Under the pieces are notes generated by a model. The model searched no databases and was not told the DNA's origin. It saw nothing but the letters and a program-made list of their open reading frames with translations. A stretch of DNA of 64,000 nt from Aurelia coerulea (lineage: Eukaryota > Cnidaria > Scyphozoa > Semaeostomeae > Ulmaridae), in the NCBI GenBank assembly GCA_039566865.1, contig CM076949.1, positions 24,094,501 through 24,158,500 on the forward strand, in the 5' to 3' direction. Shown here piece by piece: positions 1 through 12,703 of this stretch. Positions within the stretch are counted from its first letter, which is position 1; every line of letters starts with the position of its first letter. The translations under genes and the position numbers were made by a program.

Positions 1-3000
1 ATGCACTAGTATACTCGCCTATTCACTACTATGCACGGTTGTGCACTAATATAGCCTGGAATATGCTAGTATTTTCTCCTATGCACTGCTATCTACACCC
101 ATGCACTAGTATACTCGCCTATTCACTACTATGCACGGTTGTGCACTAATATAGCCTGGAATATGCTAGTATTTTCTCCTATGCACTGCTATCTACACCC
201 ATGCACTAGTATACTCGCCTATTCACTACTATGCACGGTTGTGCACTAATATAGCCTGGAATATGCTAGTATTTTCTCCTATGCACTGCTATCTACACCC
301 ATGCACTAGTATACTCGCCTATTCACTACTATGCACGGTTGTGCACTAATATAGCCTGGAATATGCTAGTATTTTCTCCTATGCACTGCTATCTACACCC
401 ATGCACTAGTATACTCGCCTATTCACTACTATGCACGGTTGTGCACTAATATAGCCTGGAATATGCTAGTATTTTCTCCTATGCACTGCTATCTACACCC
501 ATGCACTAGTATACTCGCCTATTCACTACTATGCACGGTTGTGCACTAATATAGCCTGGAATATGCTAGTATTTTCTCCTATGCACTGCTATCTACACCC
601 ATGCACTAGTATACTCGCCTATTCACTACTATGCACGGTTGTGCACTAATATAGCCTGGAATATGCTAGTATTTTCTCCTATGCACTGCTATCTACACCC
701 ATGCACTAGTATACTCGCCTATTCACTACTATGCACGGTTGTGCACTAATATAGCCTGGAATATGCTAGTATTTTCTCCTATGCACTGCTATCTACACCC
801 ATGCACTAGTATACTCGCCTATTCACTACTATGCACGGTTGTGCACTAATATAGCCTGGAATATGCTAGTATTTTCTCCTATGCACTGCTATCTACACCC
901 ATGCACTAGTATACTCGCCTATTCACTACTATGCACGGTTGTGCACTAATATAGCCTGGAATATGCTAGTATTTTCTCCTATGCACTGCTATCTACACCC
1001 ATGCACTAGTATACTCGCCTATTCACTACTATGCACGGTTGTGCACTAATATAGCCTGGAATATGCTAGTATTTTCTCCTATGCACTGCTATCTACACCC
1101 ATGCACTAGTATACTCGCCTATTCACTACTATGCACGGTTGTGCACTAATATAGCCTGGAATATGCTAGTATTTTCTCCTATGCACTGCTATCTACACCC
1201 ATGCACTAGTATACTCGCCTATTCACTACTATGCACGGTTGTGCACTAATATAGCCTGGAATATGCTAGTATTTTCTCCTATGCACTGCTATCTACACCC
1301 ATGCACTAGTATACTCGCCTATTCACTACTATGCACGGTTGTGCACTAATATAGCCTGGAATATGCTAGTATTTTCTCCTATGCACTGCTATCTACACCC
1401 ATGCACTAGTATACTCGCCTATTCACTACTATGCACGGTTGTGCACTAATATAGCCTGGAATATGCTAGTATTTTCTCCTATGCACTGCTATCTACACCC
1501 ATGCACTAGTATACTCGCCTATTCACTACTATGCACGGTTGTGCACTAATATAGCCTGGAATATGCTAGTATTTTCTCCTATGCACTGCTATCTACACCC
1601 ATGCACTAGTATACTCGCCTATTCACTACTATGCACGGTTGTGCACTAATATAGCCTGGAATATGCTAGTATTTTCTCCTATGCACTGCTATCTACACCC
1701 ATGCACTAGTATACTCGCCTATTCACTACTATGCACGGTTGTGCACTAATATAGCCTGGAATATGCTAGTATTTTCTCCTATGCACTGCTATCTACACCC
1801 ATGCACTAGTATACTCGCCTATTCACTACTATGCACGGTTGTGCACTAATATAGCCTGGAATATGCTAGTATTTTCTCCTATGCACTGCTATCTACACCC
1901 ATGCACTAGTATACTCGCCTATTCACTACTATGCACGGTTGTGCACTAATATAGCCTGGAATATGCTAGTATTTTCTCCTATGCACTGCTATCTACACCC
2001 ATGCACTAGTATACTCGCCTATTCACTACTATGCACGGTTGTGCACTAATATAGCCTGGAATATGCTAGTATTTTCTCCTATGCACTGCTATCTACACCC
2101 ATGCACTAGTATACTCGCCTATTCACTACTATGCACGGTTGTGCACTAATATAGCCTGGAATATGCTAGTATTTTCTCCTATGCACTGCTATCTACACCC
2201 ATGCACTAGTATACTCGCCTATTCACTACTATGCACGGTTGTGCACTAATATAGCCTGGAATATGCTAGTATTTTCTCCTATGCACTGCTATCTACACCC
2301 ATGCACTAGTATACTCGCCTATTCACTACTATGCACGGTTGTGCACTAATATAGCCTGGAATATGCTAGTATTTTCTCCTATGCACTGCTATCTACACCC
2401 ATGCACTAGTATACTCGCCTATTCACTACTATGCACGGTTGTGCACTAATATAGCCTGGAATATGCTAGTATTTTCTCCTATGCACTGCTATCTACACCC
2501 ATGCACTAGTATACTCGCCTATTCACTACTATGCACGGTTGTGCACTAATATAGCCTGGAATATGCTAGTATTTTCTCCTATGCACTGCTATCTACACCC
2601 ATGCACTAGTATACTCGCCTATTCACTACTATGCACGGTTGTGCACTAATATAGCCTGGAATATGCTAGTATTTTCTCCTATGCACTGCTATCTACACCC
2701 ATGCACTAGTATACTCGCCTATTCACTACTATGCACGGTTGTGCACTAATATAGCCTGGAATATGCTAGTATTTTCTCCTATGCACTGCTATCTACACCC
2801 ATGCACTAGTATACTCGCCTATTCACTACTATGCACGGTTGTGCACTAATATAGCCTAGTATATGCTAGTATTTTCTCCAATGCACTGCTATCTACACCC
2901 ATGCACTAGTATACTCGCCTATTCACTACTATGCACGGTTGTGCACTAATATAGCCTGGAATATGCTAGTATTTTCTCCTATGCACTGCTATCTACACCC

Positions 3001-5408
3001 ATGCACTAGTATACTCGCCTATTCACTACTATGCACGGTTGTGCACTAATATAGCCTAGCTATATGCTAGTATTTTCTCCTATGCACTGCTATCTACACC
3101 CATGCACTAGTATACTCGCCTATTCACTACTATGCACGGTTGTGCACTAATATAGCCTGGAATATGCTAGTATTTTCTCCTATGCACTGCTATCTACACC
3201 CATGCACTAGTATACTCGCCTATTCACTACTATGCACGGTTGTGCTCTAATATAGCCTAGGATATGCTAGTATTTTCTCCTGTGCACTGCTATCTACACC
3301 CATGCACTAGTATACTCGCCTATTCACTACTATGCACGGTTGTGCACTAATATAGCCTGGAATATGCTAGTATTTTCTCCTATGCACTGCTATCTACACC
3401 CATGCACTAGTATACTCGCCTATTCACTACTATGCACGGTTGTGCACTAATATAGCCTGGAATATGCTATTATTTTCTCCTGTGCACTGCTATCTACACC
3501 CATGCACTAGTATACTCGCCTATTCACTACTATGCACGGTTGTGCACTAATATAGCCTGGAATATGCTAGTATTTTCTCCTATGCACTGCTATCTACACC
3601 CATGCACTAGTATACTCGCCTATTCACTACTATGCACGGTTGTGCACTAATATAGCCTGGAATATGCTAGTATTTTCTCCTATGCACTGCTATCTACACC
3701 CATGCACTAGTATACTCGCCTATTCACTACTATGCACGGTTGTGCACTAATATAGCCTGGAATATGCTAGTATTTTCTCCTATGCACTGCTATCTACACC
3801 CATGCACTAGTATACTCGCCTATTCACTACTATGCACGGTTGTGCACTAATATAGCCTGGAATATGCTAGTATTTTCTCCTATGCACTGCTATCTACACC
3901 CATGCACTAGTATACTCGCCTATTCACTACTATGCACGGTTGTGCACTAATATAGCCTGGAATATGCTAGTATTTTCTCCTATGCACTGCTATCTACACC
4001 CATGCACTAGTATACTCGCCTATTCACTACTATGCACGGTTGTGCACTAATATAGCCTGGAATATGCTAGTATTTTCTCCTATGCACTGCTATCTACGCC
4101 TATGCACTAGTATACTCGCCTATTCACTACTATGCACGGTTGTGCACTAATATAGCCTGGAATATGCTAGTATTTTCTCCTATGCACTGCTATCTACACC
4201 CATGCACTAGTATACTCGCCTATTCACTACTATGCACGGTTGTGCACTAATATAGCCTGGAATATGCTAGTATTTTCTCCTATGCACTACTATCTACACC
4301 CATGCACTAGTATACTCGCCTATTCACTACTATGCACGGTTGTGCACTAATATAGCCTGGAATATGCTAGTATTTTCTCCAATGCACTGCTATCTACACC
4401 CATGCACTAGTATACTCGCCTATTCACTACTATGCACGGTTGTGCACTAATATAGCCTGGAATATGCTAGTATTTTCTCCAATGCACTGCTATCTACACC
4501 CATGCACTAGTATACTCGCCTATTCACTACTATGCACGGTTGTGCACTAATATAGCCTGGAATATGCTAGTATTTTCTCCTATGCACTGCTATCTACACC
4601 CATGCACTAGTATACTCGCCTATTCACTACTATGCACGGTTGTGCACTAATATAGCCTGGAATATGCTAGTATTTTCTCCAATGCACTGCTATCTACACC
4701 CATGCACTAGTATACTCGCCTATTCACTACTATGCACGGTTGTGCACTAATATAGCCTGGAATATGCTAGTATTTTCTCCTATGCACTGCTATCTACACC
4801 CATGCACTAGTATACTCGCCTATTCACTACTATGCACGGTTGTGCACTAATATAGCCTGGAATATGCTAGTATTTTCTCCTATGCACTGCTATCTACACC
4901 CATGCACTAGTATACTCGCCTATTCACTACTATGCACGGTTGTGCACTAATATAGCCTGGAATATGCTAGTATTTTCTCCTATGCACTGCTATCTACACC
5001 CATGCACTAGTATACTCGCCTATTCACTACTATGCACGGTTGTGCACTAATATGGCCTGGAATATGCTAGTATTTTCTCCTATGCACTGCTATCTACACC
5101 CATGCACTAGTATACTCGCCTATTCACTACTATGCACGGTTGTGCACTAATATAGCCTGGAATATGCTAGTATTTTCTCCTATGCACTACTATCTACACC
5201 CATGCACTAGTATACTCGCCTATTCACTACTATGCACGGTTGTGCACTAATATAGCCTGGAATATGCTAGTATTTTCTCCAATGCACTGCTATCTACACC
5301 CATGCACTAGTATACTCGCCTATTCACTACTATGCACGGGTGTTCACTAATATAGCCTAGGATATGCATGTAACTACTGCTGTGCACCGCTATGGTCTCC
5401 CTATGCGT
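1..5408. repeat. 100-bp satellite array, about 54 monomers, each built of five 20-bp subunits
   Basis: A head-to-tail array with a 100-bp period begins at or before the left edge and decays at about 5340-5408. Each monomer divides into five related 20-mers starting at offsets 0, 20, 40, 60 and 80; most begin with a variant of ATGCACTAGTAT. Monomers 1-28 (to about 2858) read as identical. From 2858 rightward single-base variants accumulate, for example a 1-bp insertion near 3060, variants near 3245-3290, and ACGCCT at about 4097. The period is not a multiple of three and stops occur in each frame, so it is not coding. It ends about 185 bp before the first CPPED1 start codon. Whether it is centromeric, subtelomeric or dispersed cannot be decided here. 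Confidence 0.97.
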
Positions 5409-5592
5409 CAATAGGTTTCAGGACCTTTAAAGAACCATACATAAAGCCCTTGCCTAAATCTTCTATTCGAAGAAGAAACAGAGCAAGGCTGCTGTGAAGA
5501 GGGAAGTTGGAAATGCTTGGTTTTTGAAGATTTATTTGACTTTAGAGTTAGCAAAAGACCACCTTGGGCACCAAGAAAACCAGTTTACCACA

Positions 5593-7266
5593 ATGACAAG
5601 TAAAGATAGCCTTGAAGCCCAGCACGGCATTGCAATAAAACCATCTAACCGGGAATTCCCTGGCCTAACAGCAAAAGACGAAGGAGCTCACTGGACAGGC
5701 CCATTTTATTTCATACAAGCAGCAGACCCTCAATTTGGCCTCATTGACGGTTGGAACGGTGTACCAGAGAATGAAATAACCTGGGATCAAGAGATAGTGC
5801 TCACAAATAAAGCAATGGAGTGTATAAACAAACTTAGGCCTGCTCCAAAATTTGTGTCAATTTGTGGTGATCTCGTAGATGCTGCTCCAGGGACTGAAAA
5901 ACATGAATTGCAAATTGCTGATTTATTGAAATGCTTGCAAAAGCTTGATTCAAACATTCCACTTACGTGTCTTCCAGGCAATCATGATATTGGTAATACA
6001 CCAACGGTTGAAAGTATTAAAAACTACGAAAGAGATTTTGGTGATGATTATTACACTTTCTTCTCAGGAGGTAAAATATGCTTTATATTTAATTGTCGGA
6101 GGTCTGTTGTGTGAAAAACAATATATGTGTAAAAATCTAAAATATAGCAGATAAGTCAACAAAAACAATTTACTATCTTATGGTGGGCACATCAGTCTTC
6201 GTCGTTTAATGCGTGCTATCGCACAGGCAATCATTGGCACATGCATGGAGCCGATAATGCGAGCGACCCTTTGCAGGCAGGAGTCAGATGTTTGACAATT
6301 ATTTTTTGCCTTCTTAGAATATCATATTTGTTCAGCTATTAGAAAGAAAAAATGTTTTTCACAATCTTCTTTCATATGTGATCGTAATCACTGTAGCTAA
6401 TCTACTTCCTTGTTGCCCCTTTATTCTGCGTTGTGTTGTGTTGTTTGTTGTTTGTTCAACAGCATTGCAACAAGAAGTGTTTGAATTTCTTTCCTTTTTT
6501 CTTTGGGAAAGGAGAGACACCATCTTCCTAGTCTTGTCATTTCCTAACGGTGCTTTTCTGTCAGTAAATGTGTCTTTCTCTCCATTCTCATGCCATATTC
6601 TCTCTACAGGACCGGACGACAAGAACATTGGACGATTGTCCAATTTTTCCCAAGATGGAAGGAACATGCCGCATTCCCGCCGCATTACGCACCACTTACC
6701 AACTGTTGGTAAATTGCTAGTTTTATCCTTATTGAATTATGAAACTGAAATTTATTCCTTATTTCCTTATTGAATTATATGAAACTGAAATTTATTCTTC
6801 AGGTGTAATGTTTCTTGTCATTGACAACCAATTCTATCATGATGCAAGCAAGACTCAACATCTCTTTGAGGAACAAGAAATATGGCTTGACAAGCAACTT
6901 GAAATTGCAAAATCTAAACAATACAAACACTGCATCATCTTCCAACATATTCCATGGTATCATGATTCTCCAGATGAGGCAGAGGATTATTTCAACATTG
7001 AACCAAAGAAGCGAAAAGAATTATTGCAAAAATTCAAAAATGCAGGCATCAAACATGCGTTTGCAGGTCATTATCATCGAAATGCTGGAGGAAAAGATGA
7101 TGAATTTGAAATGACTGTTTCAAGTGCTATTGGATGTCAAATTGGTGATGACTTGTCTGGTATGAGAATTGTTCGAGTTTTTGAACATAAAATTGATCAT
7201 AAATATTATGACTTAGATAATTTCCCAACTAATGTTTCACTTAATGAAAATGACAATTTACCATGA
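5593..7266 (+). CDS. CPPED1: CPPED1-like calcineurin-type phosphatase, copy 1 (two exons)
   Basis: Exons are 5593-6070 and 6803-7266, joined at phase 1 (GGA G|GT); the donor is GTAAAA and the acceptor TTCTTCAG. They encode 313 residues, close to the roughly 314 of vertebrate CPPED1, a cytosolic Ser/Thr phosphatase reported to act on AKT. The metallophosphoesterase signatures are complete: AADPQFG (D45, Q47), CGDLVD (D93), GNHD (N130, H131), QHIP (H208) and GHYH (H249, H251). The frame is open upstream from 5458, but the first ATG is 5593, which gives the family's length; an additional 5' exon is possible. A second copy follows 876 bp downstream on the same strand. The 732-bp intron holds no recognised gene. 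Catalytic competence is inferred from the retained metal ligands. Confidence 0.93.
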
Positions 7267-7521
7267 TTTTTCCATGTATTGCAACGTTATACAATCTTTT
7301 TAATGGAATGCACTCATATTTAAAGTACTGCACAGGATTTTGTAGCACGGAATAGAAATACTGGTCATCAATTGAATATTACTTGTGAGCAGCCAAATTT
7401 GCTCCAATAATTGTGTACCTTAGCTTTTCAAAACTTGTGATATATTTTGAAATGACCTTGAATAATATTGTGTAATGAGAAGAATATTTTTTGATAATTT
7501 TTATCCAATGTACAACAAAAT

Positions 7522-7527
7522 AATAAA
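7522..7527 (+). terminator. Candidate poly(A) signal AATAAA
   Basis: AATAAA lies about 255 bp past the stop of the first CPPED1 gene in an AT-rich 3' region. It is the best polyadenylation signal before the second copy. Position and motif are the only support. Confidence 0.45.
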
Positions 7528-8142
7528 TTTGCAATTTGAGTTTTGAAGTTCATATCAAATTCATTTGTCTTTGATCTTCTCTAGACTGATTACATAAGTG
7601 TCAGTTTTCCACATTGAATTGGATGATTTTTATGGCTTCAAACTGATTATGTCATGTATGCTTGAAAATATAAACATCAGATTGAAAACATTGAACGAAT
7701 ACAAGGAATCACGTCGTCAGTCTAGATGTACTCTATGATAAATTTTGCAACTCTAAGCTTCATATGGTTGGATTAAACAAAAAATAGTTCAGTGTACTAT
7801 TTAAAAGTATGCTACTTTATTTTCAATTTTGGAGCACTAAAATAAGTTAGAATATCCAATGTGAACTTTACTTTAATTGATAGACATGTTCGTCAAAACT
7901 TTGAATGCCTAAGTCAGGGTTTAACATAAAATTTATTGAGCGCTACTCCTTCTCGGAACGCTGCTTGTTCAGAAACAAAGATAGCATGAGGCGCAGAAAT
8001 TTGTTTCCGAGAAGGAAGTTGAAACGTGTTTTGCTTTTTGCATCTGAAAGAAATTTCGTTTACGAAAAGTCCTTAATTCGTGCTTGGAAAGTGACTATCA
8101 AGGAGCTGAAATTTGCCGTGAACGAAATACTGTGTCGTTAAA
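7528..8142. other. Spacer between the CPPED1 copies; promoter/5' UTR of copy 2
   Basis: AT-rich sequence with no coding exon recognised. A short inverted repeat (CTTCTCGGAA near 7950, TTCCGAGAAGG near 8006) lies about 140-190 bp before the start codon of copy 2. An in-frame TGA at 8119-8121 precedes that start. No TATA box stands out. Confidence 0.5.
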
Positions 8143-10916
8143 ATGGAAAGTGCAGTTTGCTCCGAGTTGTCGCAAAGATCATTCAACATGCCAAAGAACA
8201 GAACATTCCCAAATCAGACGGAGAACGAAGGAGGAGAATGGGATGGACCATTCTGCTTCATCCAAGCAGCGGACATCCAAATGGGTCTTATTGATCGGTT
8301 GAATGGTGTGCCAGATGATAAAATAACTTGGGATGAAGAAATGCTGCTCACAAACAAAGCTGTGGATTGTATAAACAAACTTAGGCCACGTCCAAAGTTT
8401 GTAGTGATCTGCGGTGATCTTGTCGATGCGTTCCCGGGGTCTGAGAGGCACGAACAACAGAAATTTGATTTATTAAAATGCTTGCAAAGATTGAGAGAAG
8501 ATATTCTCTTGATGCTTCTTCCTGGGAATCATGATATTGGCAATATACCAACCGAAGAAACGATTCAGAATTACAAGAAAGACTTCGGGGATGATTATTA
8601 CAGTTCCTTTTTCGGAGGTAAGCTTTGCGTTTCAAATATCTAATGCATCTAATGTTCTTGAATTACTGACCCTACAAATAGCATGGTTTCTTTTATAAAA
8701 CAAAATAATAAATGCAGTGCAGTGTGTCACTGACACATTCTGATTTTCATGTGCAGAAACGAACCAGAGGGAGGGCTGAATTATCTACTCTTAAAGTAAA
8801 CATTTTTTTGTGCATGAAGTTATTTTTCCCGAAATAAAAGTTTTACCCAAAAGCTTTCCTTGAAAGTTTTCCCTCGGCTTTGATCTTTAAGTTGCACCAA
8901 AGAACTGTTTTCTTGTCGTTCTCCCAAACTTTGAAGCGAAGAGCGTTTTTCTAAAATGCAAATTGACTTGAGCAGTCTTTGAGACTATCACCAAAACATT
9001 ACTAGTAAACATTCTGCATCTTATTTTCTGGACTCACTGTATCTGTGCATTTCTTCACTTCCACTTTTACATTCTCTTCATCAGTCAAAAGGGAGGACTG
9101 CTCTTCTTTTGGTGTTCATCGTCAAGATCTCCCTGGAATTGTTGAAGTTTTACGACCATTTGTACAAATCACCAATCTTTCAAATGGTGTTTTGATGCAG
9201 TTTTTATTATATGGTGATCCAGACCTTTCTGATAACTTGAACAGAGAGATATTCGAATTAACTTCACGCGTTATCTTATCCACGAAACTGGTCGGTTTGA
9301 TTAATGTCTTTTTGAGACTTCAGTTATGTACTAAGCAACCACCAAGTCCTTTCACGTAAATGTTCTTTTTCTTTGTAAATTCTGTTTTCACATTAGATGT
9401 CAAGCATATTATTTATTTAAAACTACATTAAATTCATCGCAACCCTGACATGACATCTAATGTTAGACAGAATCTAGTTTGGTATCCATTAGTAGATAAG
9501 CGTTCGTAGTACCGGGTGACCCAGAAAAAAGTGACCCAACGCAATCTGTTACAGAAAATTAACTAAGTGGCCGATTGAGATGCTTCAAACGTTGTTCTGT
9601 CGCTAAAAGACTAGCCTATGCGATGAGTATTTTTCGCAATTTTTTCGGCACGGTAAATTTCCAAAATTAAGGATTTCGAGGAAAAGAGCATGCCTGAAAT
9701 CCTCAAAAAGTCGTCAAAAACAGGGCATCGATTTACAGCCATTTCAAATCTTCAAAACAACGTGGAGCGTGTTTCATTTCAAGCTGGGAATAGGTAACAC
9801 AGTCGGAAGTCTTCAGAGCAAGTTTATAGTCCCTAGGTACTTGAAAATATTCTCAGGCAGAATGAAACACGCTCCTCGTTGTTTTGAAGATCTGAAATGG
9901 CTTCAAATCGATCCCTTGTTTTTGACGACTTTTTAAGAATTTCAAGCCTGCCCTTTTCCTCAAAATCCTTAATTCGGAAACCTTCCCGTGCCCAAAAAAT
10001 TGCGAAAAATACTCATAATGTAGGCTGGTCTTTTAGCGACAAAACAACGTTTGAAATATTTCAATCTGCCACTTACTTTTTTTTCTATAACAGATTGCGT
10101 TGGGTCACTTTTTTCTGGGTCACCCGGTATAGATTACCCTGTTGTTACCAGACTCTCTAACATAAACTCTCTAACATAAATTTTAGAGAGTCTGGTACCC
10201 AGGGTAAGTATAGATGTATGCTTTATATATTGGCCATAATGGGGTATTCATTGTCGTGCGCTCCCCACGGTATCGTACCTAACTGCAGTGTTGTATGATC
10301 ATTAGAGAAGTACAGTAAAATGTAAGATATATTGTAAAATTTATATTTCAATAAAGAAAGGCGAGGAACAGCGATAATTGAAAGGAATCGTAATGTTGGT
10401 AATGTTTAAAGTCACATTTGACAACAGAAATAACATTTTATTCTCTCTCCAGGCGTATTCTTCATCATCGTGAACAACCAACTTTACAAAAACCCGAGCA
10501 ATGCTCAAGAATGTCTTGCAGAACACGAAAAATGGTTGCAAAAACAACTCAAAATAAACAAAACAAACAAATACAAACATTGCGTCATGTTTCAACATAT
10601 TCCATGGTTCTACAATTCCCCAGACGAGGAAGAGGATTATTTCAACATTGAGCCAACGAAACGAAAAGAATTATTGCAGAAATTTAAAGATGCAGGCATT
10701 AAACATGCATTTGCTGGTCATTATCATATCAATGCCGGTAGAATGGATGCCGATTTTGAAATGATAGTTACAAGTGCAGTTGGTTTACAGATGGGAAATG
10801 AAAAATCAGGGATGAGAATTGTGCGAGTTTTTGAGGATAAGGTTGATCATAAGTATTACGAGTTTGATGATTTTCCAGCAGAGATTTCTTTGGATGAAGA
10901 TTCAAAGTTGCCTTGA
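8143..10916 (+). CDS. CPPED1: CPPED1-like calcineurin-type phosphatase, copy 2 (two exons)
   Basis: Exons are 8143-8617 and 10453-10916, joined at the same phase-1 position as copy 1 (donor GTAAGC, acceptor CTCTCCAG). The product is 312 residues. Motifs AADIQMG, CGDLVDAFPG, GNHDIGN, QHIP and GHYH are present. The DPQ of copy 1 reads DIQ here, so the D and Q ligands stay but the proline is lost. In the last motif copy 1 has HRNAGG and this copy HINAGR. The C-terminal exon is very similar to copy 1, while the first ~30 residues differ, which fits a tandem duplication with a diverged N-terminus. The start is the first ATG after in-frame TGA 8119; a second Met lies at residue 16. The 1.8-kb intron holds a LINE fragment, a 616-bp TA-flanked element and a 72-bp hairpin. 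Confidence 0.92.
9105..9300 (+). mobile_element. Probable C-terminal fragment of a LINE reverse transcriptase ORF
   Basis: One frame reads a segment with LLYGDPDLSDNLNREIFELT, resembling the extreme C-terminus of LINE ORF2 proteins, where a cysteine-rich block is followed by LLYGS-x-DLS and an Asn-Arg-x-Ile motif. It lies in the intron of CPPED1 copy 2 and has no splice sites joining it to that gene. No RT core is nearby, so it is a decayed remnant. The assignment is from memory of the family and is tentative. Confidence 0.4.
9388..9470. repeat. Small inverted repeat with ACATTAGATGTCA ends
   Basis: CACATTAGATGTCAAG at the left pairs with TGACATCTAATGTTAG at the right across about 80 bp. The core ATTAGATGTC is shared with the palindromes at 41255 and 51559, suggesting one small element family. 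Confidence 0.45.
9512..10127. mobile_element. TA-flanked foldback element, CCGGGTGACCCAG ends
   Basis: The element is bounded by TA dinucleotides at 9510-9511 and 10128-10129, and its ends are CCGGGTGACCCAGAAAAAAG and the reverse complement. The inverted arms are about 280 bp each (for instance the GTTTTGAAGATCTGAAATGG region on the right mirrors the left) around a ~50-bp centre. No coding capacity is visible. TA target and GGGTG ends suggest a non-autonomous Tc1/mariner-type element. It lies in the CPPED1 copy 2 intron. Confidence 0.85.
10135..10206. mobile_element. 72-bp hairpin element, TACCCTG ends
   Basis: TACCCTG...CAGGGTA inverted arms contain ACCAGACTCTCTAA and its complement. The flanking 9-mers GGTATAGAT and AGTATAGAT differ by one base, as expected of an old 9-bp target duplication. 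It sits directly against the right end of the TA-flanked element. A cleaner copy lies at 24395-24469. Confidence 0.75.
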
Positions 10917-10977
10917 TAGAAAGGAAAAGATTCGGAGGTATTGAACCCCAACATAAATAAGTGAATAGTAATTAATA

Positions 10978-11595
10978 CCGGGTTAACCAGAAAAAAGTTC
11001 CCATTTTTGAAAATTCATAGCAAGTACTGGATGGATTGTAATGAATCAATATTTGCTTAATAGCCAAAAGATCTAAGTATATTTGAAAATTTTCTTGCCT
11101 TCTTACAAGCACTGGAAAAATTGGTAAATTCAAGTTTACAAAAACTTGGTGGTTGCAAAATGACTGAAAAAGGCCTAAAATACTTGATCAAATCATAAAG
11201 GAACTCACTCAGAAAAACAGAGAAAATACAATTTCTCATGGGTGAGAGATATCGTCTGCACATTTATTGCCATGGGATTGAAAATCTTTAGTGTCTGTTT
11301 GAGAATTTATGTCTTATAACTCTTGAGAGAGATGAAACGCCTGTGCGCATTGTTCCGCTTTAGGACAGTGACAACGATTTGATTAAATGTTTCAGGCCCT
11401 TTTTAGTCATTTTGCAACCATGACATTTTTGTAAAGTTGAATTTACCTATATTTGCAGTGCTCGTATGAAGACGAGAAAAATTACAAATACTTCGATCTT
11501 TGGCTTTCAACAAGAATTTGAATCATTCAGATCCATGAAGTACTTGTGGTGCTACGAATTTTCAAAAGTGAGAACCTTTTTCTGGCTCACCCGTT
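10978..11595. mobile_element. TA-flanked foldback element, CCGGGTTAACCAG ends
   Basis: It begins after TA at 10976-10977 with CCGGGTTAACCAGAAAAAAG and ends near 11595 with CTTTTTCTGGCTCACCCG. Long arms share the AGCCAAAAGATC / GATCTTTGGCTTTC and GGTTGCAAAATGAC / GTCATTTTGCAACC pairs. The same family recurs at 27831-28545 and, in pieces, at 30068-30480. It begins 62 bp past the stop of CPPED1 copy 2 and may contribute to its 3' UTR. Confidence 0.82.
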
Positions 11596-11743
11596 ATATT
11601 TCTAAATATTCCAATTTGCTTAATGACGTCATTACGCACTTGTTGCAGACAAAAATGTGTGAATAACAGTATAATCTTGCAGTTTATTATCAACCATGCC
11701 AACCCCGGACCTGTCTTTCAAATTGAAAATGCGTATTTACACA

Positions 11744-12346
11744 AACAAGGGCAGATTTTGTAATACAATAGCACGAGTTGCTTTTGTTGACACCTCAATT
11801 CAAAGCGATTAGCGATCACAGACAAAGGAAATTCTATCAACCAGTAATTCAAAACAAACAAGGCCGCCAAAGTTTTTTTGAAACCCAGGTAGGTAGCTAG
11901 CTCGCTCGCTGTGCATTCCAGAAATTATTTTTAAGAACAAACACGAGCATAGATCGAAAAAAGAAAGATATATTTACACATCTGCCGCGGGCATTTTGTT
12001 TCTTTGGTCCAGAAGCTGAGCAGTAAATGTTTTGATAACACCCAAAAAAATAAGAGAATTGAATCGCCTCCTAAACGGCTTTTGAACCAAACAAATAAAA
12101 TGCCCGCGGCAGATGTGTAGATGCATCCTTCTTCTTTCGATCTACGCTCATGTTTGCCCTTAAAAACAGTTTCTGGAATGCACAACGAGCGAACTAGCTA
12201 CCTGGGTTTCAAAGAAACTTTTGCAGCTTTGTTTGTTTTGAATTGCTGGTTGGGAGAATTTCCTTTGTCTGCAATCGCTAATCGCTTTGAATTGAGGTGT
12301 CAACAAAAGCAACTCATGCTATTGTATTACAAAATCTGCCCTTGTT
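11744..12346. mobile_element. AACAAGG foldback element (reference copy, 9-bp target duplication)
   Basis: 603 bp with near-perfect inverted arms of about 270 bp: AACAAGGGCAGATTTTGTAA at the left and the complement at the right, around a short centre. It is flanked by an exact 9-bp duplication, ATTTACACA (11735-11743 and 12347-12355). Each arm carries a spurious open frame containing LREFPLSAIANRFEL-like residues. The 9-bp duplication points to a Mutator-type (MULE) transposase acting in trans, but no transposase gene is seen. Confidence 0.93.
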
Positions 12347-12540
12347 ATTTACACAGGCATGCGTTTGCACGAATAAAAATAATCAACGATACGTTTAGTC
12401 AACAGAACATTTTCAAAACAGAACATTTTATAGTATACTCTGTAAAATTTCGAAATAACATAAATAAGTGAACAGCAAAACTACTGTGAAAATTCTATGC
12501 ATCTATAGTTCTAAAACCTTGGTACTGTAGTATAAACTTA

Positions 12541-12634
12541 ATAATAGGTACTAGGAGAAAAACGGACGCAAAAAACTAGTGTGCTGAAAAATCTGTCTGT
12601 TTTTTTGCGTACGTTTTTCTCCTAGTACCTATTA
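12541..12634. repeat. 94-bp palindrome, AATAGGTACTAGGAGAAAAA ends
   Basis: Inverted arms of about 38 bp: ATAATAGGTACTAGGAGAAA at the left and the complement at the right, with GCGCA/TGCGT differences and a ~20-bp centre. This is a likely miniature transposon. Target duplication is not clear. Confidence 0.75.
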
Positions 12635-12703
12635 TATTTCTAAATATTCCTATTTGCGTATAAAAGTATCAGCTTTATAAGCTTCATTAGCATTTGTGTA
12701 AGC

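Noticed and set aside
1..5408. CRISPR array (regular repeats)
   Set aside because: There are no unique spacers; the whole 100 bp repeats, and the genome is eukaryotic. It is a satellite.
12121..12471. 116-codon gene, and similar frames at 48720-49100, 49187-49441 and elsewhere
   Set aside because: They all lie in foldback arms, on either strand according to arm orientation; DNA-level repetition explains them.
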